A DNA stretch of 5,142 nt from contig JAEEUY010000047.1 of the NCBI GenBank assembly GCA_016290715.1, positions 1-5,142 of the forward strand, in the 5' to 3' direction. This stretch comes from Bacteroidales bacterium (GTDB taxonomy: Bacteria > Bacteroidota > Bacteroidia > Bacteroidales > WCHB1-69). The notes under the pieces were generated by a model that saw nothing but the letters and a program-made list of their open reading frames with translations, was not told where the DNA came from and searched no databases. Shown in pieces: positions 1-5,142 of the stretch. The position numbers and the translations under genes are program-made. The first letter of the stretch is position 1. Each line of letters opens with the position of its first letter.

Positions 1-999
1 GAGGTGGCGATTGTGATGACACAGACGGGAGGACAGTGTCGGGCGTCGAATTACTATTCGTTGATTAAAAATGCCTTGGTTTCTTCGGGGTTGGAGCAGA
101 TTCCTGTTGTTTCCTTAGCGTTAAGTTCATCGGTTAGCGCAGACCAGCCCGGATTTACTATTCCATGGCGTAAAGTACTGAATATCACAATACACGCGAT
201 TCTGTATGCCGATTGTTTGGCAAAATTATATCATGCTTCGGTGGTGCGTGAAAAAGAAAAAGGAATCGCCCTGCGATTGAAAAACGATTATACAGAAAAG
301 GCTTTTCCTATTATTGAAGCCAATGACAGCAAAGGTCTGATAAAATTGCTGAACTCTGCCGTTGCAGCATTTACATCCGCTGTGGATGTGGATAAAAAGG
401 TTCCTGTGATTGGCGTGGTAGGGGAAATTTATGTGAAGTATAATGGATTTAGTAATAAGTTTGTTATCAATTGGTTGGAAGAACATGGGGTGGAAGTGGT
501 TCCGCCCGCTTTAATAGGGTTTCTCACCACGGGATTCGCTAATAATCATATTAACAGAAAATTACATATCAAGGAGGTGAAATTTCCACAATGGCTGAAC
601 GATGTGGTCTATCATCTCTTATTCAGAAAAATAAAACAATTTAATCAGGTGTGTGCCCCCTTTCCATTCTATCGTCCACTGACAAGCATCTTTGATGATG
701 CTGAATTGGCCCAAAAAGTAGTGAATTTGGCAGGAGATTTTGGGGAAGGTTGGTTTCTTCCGGGTGAGATTTGCCATTTGGCCGAAAGCGGAGTGCAAAA
801 TGTGGTGAGCTTACAACCTTTTGGTTGTATTGCCAATCACATCATTTCCAAGGGAATAGAAAAAAAATTAAAGCAACTATACCAGCATCTTAACTTGCTC
901 TTCCTTGATTTTGATAGTGGCACCTCAGAAGCAAATGTGTATAATCGCTTGCACTTTATGGTGGAAAATTGTAAGAAAACAATTTCCATGAACAATTAA
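1..999 (+). CDS. 2-hydroxyacyl-CoA dehydratase / activase-related protein, C-terminal part (5' truncated by window)
   Basis: The reading frame is open from base 1 and ends at TAA 997-999, giving the last 332 residues of a longer protein. The GTG at base 4 lies inside conserved sequence and is not a start. Recognisable stretches (numbered from the first codon) are MTQTGGQCRASNY at 6-18, a GE-x-CHLAESG segment near 256-263, the QPFGC-x-x-NH block around 272-280, and LDFDSGTSEANVYNR near 301-315. This pattern belongs to the C-terminus of the large BadF/BadG/HgdC activase proteins fused to a region resembling the HgdB-like D component of 2-hydroxyglutaryl-CoA dehydratase. Cys13, Cys258 and Cys276 are candidate [4Fe-4S] ligands (inference; Cys258 is the least certain). 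Characterised relatives activate or carry out ATP-driven, radical-based dehydration of 2-hydroxyacyl-CoA esters in the cytoplasm of anaerobes. The fused Bacteroidales form has no substrate that I know of. A TetR gene follows 41 bp downstream with no terminator between them. The family call is fairly secure; the specific reaction is not. Confidence 0.82.
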   Translation, partial: EVAIVMTQTGGQCRASNYYSLIKNALVSSGLEQIPVVSLALSSSVSADQPGFTIPWRKVLNITIHAILYADCLAKLYHASVVREKEKGIALRLKNDYTEKAFPIIEANDSKGLIKLLNSAVAAFTSAVDVDKKVPVIGVVGEIYVKYNGFSNKFVINWLEEHGVEVVPPALIGFLTTGFANNHINRKLHIKEVKFPQWLNDVVYHLLFRKIKQFNQVCAPFPFYRPLTSIFDDAELAQKVVNLAGDFGEGWFLPGEICHLAESGVQNVVSLQPFGCIANHIISKGIEKKLKQLYQHLNLLFLDFDSGTSEANVYNRLHFMVENCKKTISMNN

Positions 1000-1040
1000 T
1001 CCATTAACAGAAAATGATACGCTGTTTTAAATTTTAGATT

Positions 1041-1661
1041 ATGGCAAAACAATCATCATTGGAAGAAAAAATTATTTTGGCTGCTGAAGAAATATTTATG
1101 AATAAGGGATTTGATGCAACCTCTACTACAGATATAGCTAAAAAAGTCGGGTGTAATCAAGCGCTGATACATTATTATTTTAGAACGAAAGAGAATCTTT
1201 TTCAACAGATTTTTATGAAAAAATTCCAGTTAGTGCTCTCTTTTATCATCCAGGAAAACCAACCGACGGATATTGAAAAAGCACTACTTCGTTTTATTGA
1301 CAACTATTTCGCAATGCTTTCGCAGAACCGGAAATTACCGTTTTTCCTGATTACGGAATTGATTATGAATGAGGAAAGACGAAATATGTTGCGACTTCAC
1401 CTGCTAATGCAGTCAGAAAAATTGGGCTATTATGCCAATTGGGACAAATTGGTGAAAGAGGAGATTAAAAATGGGAAAATACGCCCTATTGAAACCATTG
1501 ACTTAACATTAGACGTGATTTCTTTGGTAGTCTTTACCTTTTTGTCACTTCCTCTATATAGCGACCTCTTCCAATCCAACGAAGTACAATTGGAAAACTA
1601 TCTCCAACATCGCAAAGAGGAGATAGTTACATTGATATTAAAAGGCATAAAAAATACGTAA
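1041..1661 (+). CDS. TetR/AcrR family transcriptional regulator
   Basis: This encodes a 206-residue protein, the usual TetR length. The N-terminal DNA-binding domain is clear: a first helix EKIILAAEEIFMNKGF (about 9-24), then the helix-turn-helix TTDIAKKVGCNQALIHYYF (about 29-47), followed by the typical KENLF start of helix 4 (50-54). The remaining residues (about 55-206) are predicted to be helical and would form the ligand-binding and dimerisation domain, which is too divergent for a ligand to be read from it. The protein is expected to act as a cytoplasmic dimeric repressor. It lies 41 bp after the dehydratase-related gene on the same strand, so co-transcription and feedback control of that gene are plausible, but the upstream promoter that would hold the operator is outside the window. 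I found no convincing palindromic operator or TAnnTTTG promoter in the 41-bp gap. Its stop codon is only 2 bp from the stop of the convergent lipoprotein gene. Confidence 0.9.
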   Translation: MAKQSSLEEKIILAAEEIFMNKGFDATSTTDIAKKVGCNQALIHYYFRTKENLFQQIFMKKFQLVLSFIIQENQPTDIEKALLRFIDNYFAMLSQNRKLPFFLITELIMNEERRNMLRLHLLMQSEKLGYYANWDKLVKEEIKNGKIRPIETIDLTLDVISLVVFTFLSLPLYSDLFQSNEVQLENYLQHRKEEIVTLILKGIKNT

Positions 1662-1663
1662 GC

Positions 1664-1939
1664 CTATTGTTCTCTGCAAGTAACAGTCATTGTGTGAAGG
1701 GTATCTACAATGAATGTCGTTGAGTCAATGGGTCTGTTGTAGGTAGCCACTTCTTCTTTGTTGAGTTCAGAACATGCGCTTTTCACTGCTTCATCATAAA
1801 CGTTGACACGTACAACTGTATCCTCAATAATGGTGGTGCGTGTGCAGGAACAATTTTTTTTGCAAGAGGCAAGGCCGATTAGCAATGCAAAGCTACTGAA
1901 AGCCACCAAAAAATGATTGATTTGAAATAATTTATTCAT
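1664..1939 (-). CDS. Small cysteine-rich lipoprotein, function unknown
   Basis: This encodes a 91-residue precursor with a type II signal peptide: a short polar start (MNKLFQINH), a hydrophobic stretch at about 10-24 and the lipobox L23-A-S-C26. Cleavage before Cys26 would leave a lipid-anchored mature chain of 66 residues. The mature start CKKNCSC is basic and lacks the acidic residues of the Bacteroidota surface-export signal, so a periplasm-facing location is more likely (inference). Besides the lipidated Cys26 there are cysteines at 30, 32, 56 and 88, enough for two disulfides. The middle is rich in Thr and Val and probably beta-stranded. The layout of a CxCT motif after the anchor, a central ACSEL and a terminal VTC resembles tiny Bacteroidota lipoproteins of unknown role. 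It starts 24 bp after the stop of the membrane-protein gene on the same strand, so the two probably share a transcript. I do not recognise a function. Confidence 0.8.
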   Translation of the reverse strand: MNKLFQINHFLVAFSSFALLIGLASCKKNCSCTRTTIIEDTVVRVNVYDEAVKSACSELNKEEVATYNRPIDSTTFIVDTLHTMTVTCREQ

Positions 1940-1963
1940 AAATATCTGTATTTTAATAATTTG

Positions 1964-2659
1964 CTATTTTGATGTCAAAGCCAAGATAAGACCGAGGGCA
2001 ACACCCAATAAGGCCGCAAAAAGCACTTGCAAATTGGGCGGCAAAATGAAAGTAATGGTGTGGGCGGGATACCAGAATAGAGGAATTGTTTTTTTGAATA
2101 CCACTCCCCATTGGTTCTCCCAGTTGATACTGCTGATAATCTTCTTCATGGGCATCGGACTGAACAATCCGGCTATGGTTCCCCCTGTTTGACTGATATG
2201 AATGTCGGTGCATTTATGGAAGGTCATCATAACGGGGGCAAAGATCGTGTTCATGGCAACACTCACACAGAAAGCAATTTCCACTTTGCCCCATGTTAGT
2301 GTGGGCGAGTTGAAAATATCCATCAGAGAATGGTATTCACACGAAGCAACTTTCGACATGAAAAAAGGGGTCCCTGCTTTGAAAATCATCATGGCCATGG
2401 TGATGCAGATGCCCAGAAATCCCCATACCAGCATACGCGGAAGAATCCCGAACCCTTTTTCATTATATACTCCCTTTCGAATACGAAGAGCCAACATCTC
2501 TCCCAAGGTGGCTAAAATGGCAAATTTAAAAAATGCCATGATGAAAGGATGGGAGGAAGTGGCAATGTTAAACCATTTAAAAAATCCGGTGGAAGGAATG
2601 AAAAATGGTGTTAGGCAAACTACGATGCACAAAATGAGAACCCAATCCTGTTTTTTCAT
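1964..2659 (-). CDS. Polytopic inner-membrane protein, possibly a distant Mpv17/PMP22-like protein
   Basis: This encodes a 231-residue, strongly hydrophobic protein. Likely membrane segments lie at about 6-22, 37-57, 74-93, 126-146 and 203-228, giving four or five spans; a short MKKQDW head precedes the first. No enzyme motif is obvious. The order of several signatures recalls the Mpv17/PMP22 family: a small-residue helix with LGEMLA (52-57), an Arg-led helix after a polar loop (R75 onward), an A-P pair (141-142) in the fourth span, and a C-terminal W195-x-P197 followed by TFILPP (203-208) and a final helix, where the family has a W-x-x-W-P / NF-x-x-VP block before its last helix. That match is by eye and weak, so membrane localisation is well supported but the family is tentative. 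The ATG at 2659 is preceded at about 12 bp by the tdh terminator hairpin. The lipoprotein gene follows 24 bp downstream and is probably co-transcribed. Confidence 0.8.
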   Translation of the reverse strand: MKKQDWVLILCIVVCLTPFFIPSTGFFKWFNIATSSHPFIMAFFKFAILATLGEMLALRIRKGVYNEKGFGILPRMLVWGFLGICITMAMMIFKAGTPFFMSKVASCEYHSLMDIFNSPTLTWGKVEIAFCVSVAMNTIFAPVMMTFHKCTDIHISQTGGTIAGLFSPMPMKKIISSINWENQWGVVFKKTIPLFWYPAHTITFILPPNLQVLFAALLGVALGLILALTSK

Positions 2660-2671
2660 GTTGTCTGTGTT

Positions 2672-2709
2672 AAAAAATAGAGACGCAGTAAGATAGTGCG
2701 CCTCTATTT
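2672..2709 (-). terminator. Rho-independent terminator downstream of tdh
   Basis: Arms at 2697-2709 and 2675-2687 can form a 13-bp stem around a 9-nt loop (2688-2696). Read leftward, the stem is AAATAGAGGCGCA against TGCGTCTCTATTT, with a single G-U wobble, and it ends in a run of six U (three of them inside the stem). On the plus strand the wobble becomes an A-C mismatch, so the structure is better suited to minus-strand transcription, as expected for the end of tdh (stop at 2738). A plus-strand T run (2712-2717) could give weak bidirectional use. The U-tract ends only 12 bp before the start codon of the membrane-protein gene. Confidence 0.75.
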
Positions 2710-2737
2710 GATTTTTTAATTTGGCTAATAAAGCGAT

Positions 2738-3691
2738 TTATTTATTGAAACGTTCTTTTAAGACTTTGAGCATATCAATGGTCATGGTTTCCAAATTGTA
2801 GGTGGGTTTCCAATTCCATTCTTTACGTGCTGCGCTGTCGTCCATATAGTTTGGCCATGAATTGGCAATCCCTTGTTTGAGCGGGTCCACGTCGTAGGTC
2901 ATGGTGAAAGAAGGAATGTGCTTTTTGATTTCAGCATAAATCATTTCCGGATCAAAGCTCATGGCAGTAACGTTGAATGAATTGCGATGGACTAACTTGG
3001 TGGGGTCGGCTTCCATCAGATCCACAATGGCTTTAATAGCATCGGGCATATACATCATATCCATGAAAGTTCCTGCTTCAAGAGGACAGGTGAATTTGCC
3101 TTCTTTCACGGCAGCGTAGTAGATCTCCACGGCATAGTCGGTGGTTCCACCACCTGGTAAAGTAACATTGGAGATGATGCCAGGGAAGCGTACGGAACGC
3201 GTATCCACACCAAAACGTTTATGATAGTAATCACTTAATAATTCGCCTGTTACTTTGGTAACCCCGTAAATGGTTTTGGGGCGTTGAATGGTGTCTTGTG
3301 GGGTTCCGTCATGAGGCGTTTCAGGTCCGAAAGCGCCAATAGAACTTGGTGTGAATAAGGCAGTTCCTAATTCACGGGACACTTCCAAGCAATTTAGCAA
3401 GCTTCCAATGCCAATGTTCCAACCTAACATGGGATTCAATTCTGCTTTGGCGGAGAGAATGGCTGCCAAGTTGAAGATGGTATCTATGTTATATTTTTTG
3501 ACAACAGCGGCAATCTCTTCTTGCTTTGTCGCATCTATCTTTTCAGAAGGTCCTGCTTCGGCCAACTCGGGTCTTAATGGATAAACACAATCACTTGCAA
3601 TAACATTGTCGCTTCCATAAATTTTGCGGAAAGCAGGAGTTAACTCAGAACCGATTTGTCCAGATGCTCCAATGATTAATATCTTTTTCAT
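2738..3691 (-). CDS. tdh: L-threonine 3-dehydrogenase, SDR (NAD-epimerase-like) type
   Basis: This encodes a cytoplasmic NAD-dependent enzyme that oxidises L-threonine to 2-amino-3-ketobutyrate, which a CoA ligase (Kbl, not in this window) normally splits to glycine and acetyl-CoA. The 317-residue protein is a full-length extended short-chain dehydrogenase. The Rossmann motif G8-A-S-G11-Q-I-G14 opens it, D34 ends the second strand and should bind the adenosine ribose, and NLAAILSAKAE follows at 74-84. The SSIGAFGP segment (116-123) supplies the catalytic Ser, and Y142-GVT-K146 is the YxxxK pair. The block PGIIS ... PGGGTTDYAVE (170-174, 179-189) is characteristic of threonine dehydrogenases of this type and separates them from sugar epimerases. 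The frame is open upstream to 3829, but the ATG at 3691 is chosen because MKKILIIGASG is the normal N-terminus and the 46-residue extension would run through AT-rich promoter sequence. Its transcript probably starts near 3730 and ends at the hairpin at 2672-2709. Confidence 0.93.
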   Translation of the reverse strand: MKKILIIGASGQIGSELTPAFRKIYGSDNVIASDCVYPLRPELAEAGPSEKIDATKQEEIAAVVKKYNIDTIFNLAAILSAKAELNPMLGWNIGIGSLLNCLEVSRELGTALFTPSSIGAFGPETPHDGTPQDTIQRPKTIYGVTKVTGELLSDYYHKRFGVDTRSVRFPGIISNVTLPGGGTTDYAVEIYYAAVKEGKFTCPLEAGTFMDMMYMPDAIKAIVDLMEADPTKLVHRNSFNVTAMSFDPEMIYAEIKKHIPSFTMTYDVDPLKQGIANSWPNYMDDSAARKEWNWKPTYNLETMTIDMLKVLKERFNK

Positions 3692-3733
3692 TATAGTTGA
3701 TAAATTAATGGTTGTTTTTACTTTTTTAGCCTG

Positions 3734-3764
3734 CAAAATTACAAAATTTATTTTCTTGTACTTT
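3734..3764 (-). promoter_or_regulatory. Candidate Bacteroidota-type promoter for tdh
   Basis: On the minus strand, 3741-3734 reads TAATTTTG, a full match to the Bacteroidota -7 consensus TAnnTTTG, placed about 42 bp before the tdh ATG. A near copy, TAAATTTTG, sits directly upstream (3750-3742), so the element looks duplicated. At the expected -33 distance only a weak TTAAAG (3766-3761) is seen, not TTTG. The call rests on the -7 match and position; the region is AT-rich, so chance matches are possible. Confidence 0.45.
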
Positions 3765-3819
3765 AATTTTTTTTTAGAAAAATCAGTTCCAATCATCTTA
3801 TCGCTAACTATTTTTTTAG

Positions 3820-3851
3820 TCTGTTCCAAACGGGATTATTTTATATTTTTG
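3820..3851 (+). promoter_or_regulatory. Candidate Bacteroidota-type promoter for the ATP-grasp gene
   Basis: Bases 3844-3851 read TATTTTTG, a full match to the -7 consensus TAnnTTTG. TCTG at 3820-3823 matches three of four bases of the -33 TTTG element with 20 bp between them, an acceptable spacing. Transcription would begin near 3857, giving a leader of roughly 50 nt that is A/T-rich and lacks a Shine-Dalgarno sequence, as is usual in this phylum. AT-richness makes a chance match possible. Confidence 0.45.
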
Positions 3852-3905
3852 TCTATTCTAAAATGGATGATTTATGGTTAAGAAAATTATATATAAATAA
3901 TTAAT

Positions 3906-5078
3906 ATGCAAATACTTGCATTGTTTAATCCAGATCATGACATGGCTCAGGCTAATGGATCTCCCCATTATATGTCGCCACAGTCGGCCTGCAAATTTGC
4001 CAACGATGGGGCGTTTTTGCTTGCATGGCTTTCTCCCGAGGCATATATATGGGGCGAAAATGTTCATACGGATGAGCAATTCGTGTCGCTGTGTCAGCAG
4101 TTGCAATTGGATGCATCTGTCATATCCCCTCAGAAAATTGGCACCATTGACTTTGATAAAATTGAAGTATGGGGTTGGAATGCAAGTGTTGTGAATAAAT
4201 TGGAAAGGGCGGGAGTTTCTGCCTCATTATTGCCGACGGATTCACAATTAATGCGTTGGCGGGAACTGTCGCACCGGCGGCAGACCATTGCCGCAATGAA
4301 ATTTTTGCAAGATAAGGCTGGTCCTCACTTTCATCCGGTCGAAATTCCTCGTGAGCTTCAATCATTGGCAGAGGTTAATGATTTTATAGACGAGCATCAG
4401 CAAGTTATTTTAAAAATGCCTTGGTCGGGAAGTGGAAGAGGAGTGAGAAGAATTGACGGGGAACTGAATGAGCATCAGCTGGGTTGGGTGCAACAAGCCA
4501 TGTGTAAATATGAAAGTGTGTTGGGTGAGAATTTTTACAGGGTGGTACAAGATTTTGCCATGGAATTTTCGTGTGAGCCAAGTGCACGCTTTGTGGGTTA
4601 TTCCCTTTTTCAAACACGCAATGGTGTTTATCAGCATAATATATTGATGTCGGATAGTGAAATCGAACAACTTTTAACCCAATGGATTCCTTTAGAAATT
4701 CTTACAAATATTCGTGGAGTGCTGACAGATTTTATAAATCAAGAGATTGTCCCATTTTATCAGGGGAATGTGGGGGTAGATATGTTTGTGTATCAGGAAG
4801 ATGATGAATATAAATGGAATCCTGTGGTAGAATTCAATCTTAGAAATACAATGGGTTTGCTTGCACACCGTTTTTACCAAAAATATGTTGTTTTGGGGCA
4901 GCGGGGAGTGATGAAGATGCGTTATTGTGCGAAAAAGGGAGAACTTTATCGGGAGCACCGGCAGTTACAGCAAAAATATCCTGTCATCATACAAAATCAT
5001 CAAATCCATCAAGGTTATATGTCGTTGGTCCCGATAGATGAAAATAGCGCTTACACTGTGCAAGTGTTTATACAATAG
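3906..5078 (+). CDS. Uncharacterised ATP-grasp domain protein
   Basis: This encodes a 390-residue soluble protein with no signal peptide. The N-terminus FNPDHDMAQANGSPHY (7-22) resembles a motif I associate with a Bacteroidales-specific group of ATP-grasp proteins. The first 150 residues would form the N-terminal pre-ATP-grasp region. The nucleotide site is visible: LK170 then MPWSGSGRGV (171-180), the Lys plus glycine-rich loop that clamps ATP. VVQDFAMEFSCE (213-224) would give the next strand and an acidic contact, GVD (290-292) follows, and E309-F-N311-L-R313-N is the C-terminal metal- and phosphate-binding ExNxR motif. With these residues present, the protein should be an active carboxylate-amine/thiol-type ligase that works through an acyl-phosphate. 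The substrate cannot be read from the sequence, and the neighbours (divergent tdh, a possible gene 16 bp downstream) do not reveal it. The ATG at 3906 is chosen because the conserved MQILALFNP start follows it directly. Confidence 0.85.
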   Translation: MQILALFNPDHDMAQANGSPHYMSPQSACKFANDGAFLLAWLSPEAYIWGENVHTDEQFVSLCQQLQLDASVISPQKIGTIDFDKIEVWGWNASVVNKLERAGVSASLLPTDSQLMRWRELSHRRQTIAAMKFLQDKAGPHFHPVEIPRELQSLAEVNDFIDEHQQVILKMPWSGSGRGVRRIDGELNEHQLGWVQQAMCKYESVLGENFYRVVQDFAMEFSCEPSARFVGYSLFQTRNGVYQHNILMSDSEIEQLLTQWIPLEILTNIRGVLTDFINQEIVPFYQGNVGVDMFVYQEDDEYKWNPVVEFNLRNTMGLLAHRFYQKYVVLGQRGVMKMRYCAKKGELYREHRQLQQKYPVIIQNHQIHQGYMSLVPIDENSAYTVQVFIQ

Positions 5079-5094
5079 GAAGTTATTGTCGGGT

Positions 5095-5142
5095 ATGAAA
5101 TGGGGAAACTTTGATGTACGCTATTGCTTTTTCTTGATGTCA
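5095..5142 (+). CDS. Possible start of a further gene (3' truncated by window)
   Basis: An ATG at 5095 opens a frame that stays open for 16 codons to the window end, reading MKWGNFDVRYCFFLMS. It begins 16 bp after the stop of the ATP-grasp gene on the same strand, a spacing typical of an operon. No competing start in this short tail stays open: the ATG at 5115 meets a stop within eight codons. The fragment is too short to assign to a family, and a short open frame at a window edge can arise by chance. Confidence 0.3.
   Translation, partial: MKWGNFDVRYCFFLMS

Noticed and set aside
4..6. GTG at base 4 as the start of the dehydratase-related gene
   Set aside because: The frame is open to the window edge, and conserved family sequence (MTQTGG...CR) begins within a few residues of it, in the C-terminal part of a much larger protein.
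1645..1665. Possible bidirectional terminator between the TetR and lipoprotein genes (AGGC ... GCCT)
   Set aside because: The stem is only 4 bp plus two pairs after a mismatch, lies partly inside the TetR coding sequence and lacks a convincing U-tract.
1953..2213. Minus-strand 86-codon frame inside the membrane-protein gene
   Set aside because: It is an alternate-frame shadow rich in His and Ser with no recognisable features; the overlapping 231-aa frame has coherent membrane segments.
2202..2696. 164-codon plus-strand open frame opposite the membrane-protein gene
   Set aside because: It lies almost wholly antisense to a clear membrane protein, its translation is Met/Lys/His-rich with no domain pattern, and it ends inside the terminator hairpin.
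3808..3821. Short inverted repeat ACTA-T-rich-TAGT in the divergent region as an operator
   Set aside because: A 4-bp arm in AT-rich DNA is expected by chance and there is no second copy.
3692..3829. N-terminal extension of 46 residues on the threonine dehydrogenase (start at 3829)
   Set aside because: The extension is Lys/Ile-rich translation of AT-rich intergenic DNA, overlaps a consensus -7 promoter element, and precedes the canonical MKKILIIGASG Rossmann start.

Overview
The window looks like an ordinary chromosomal segment from a Bacteroidota bacterium, probably Bacteroidales. The case rests on four things: an SDR-type L-threonine 3-dehydrogenase, a small LASC-lipobox lipoprotein, an ATP-grasp protein that opens with the FNPDHD-type N-terminus I associate with Bacteroidales proteins, and matches to the Bacteroidota -7 promoter element TAnnTTTG instead of E. 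coli-like promoters and strong Shine-Dalgarno sites. The DNA is AT-leaning, especially between genes. I see no tRNA, rRNA, CRISPR array, insertion sequence, phage gene or integration site.

Layout. (1) Bases 1-999 (+) are the 3' end of a large gene whose start lies outside the window; it encodes the C-terminal part of a 2-hydroxyacyl-CoA dehydratase/activase-related protein. A TetR-type regulator (1041-1661, +) follows 41 bp later and is probably co-transcribed. (2) Facing it, with only 2 bp between stop codons, is a minus-strand pair: a polytopic membrane protein with a faint Mpv17/PMP22-like signature (1964-2659), then a small cysteine-rich lipoprotein (1664-1939). (3) Upstream of that pair, also on the minus strand, is tdh (2738-3691), followed by a good hairpin-plus-U-tract terminator at about 2672-2709. 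(4) A 214-bp divergent intergenic region (3692-3905) carries candidate promoters for tdh (leftward) and for an uncharacterised ATP-grasp protein (3906-5078, rightward). (5) The first 16 codons of a possible further gene begin at 5095 and run off the window.

How the genes fit together. Tdh oxidises L-threonine to 2-amino-3-ketobutyrate; the usual partner ligase (kbl) is not in the window. The dehydratase-related protein and TetR gene form a plausible module of an oxygen-sensitive acyl-CoA enzyme plus regulator, but the sequence does not show the substrate or the operator. No clear multi-gene new system is visible. The points most worth a second look are the Mpv17-like membrane protein, the terminator hairpin that nearly touches its start codon, and the ATP-grasp ligase of unknown substrate.
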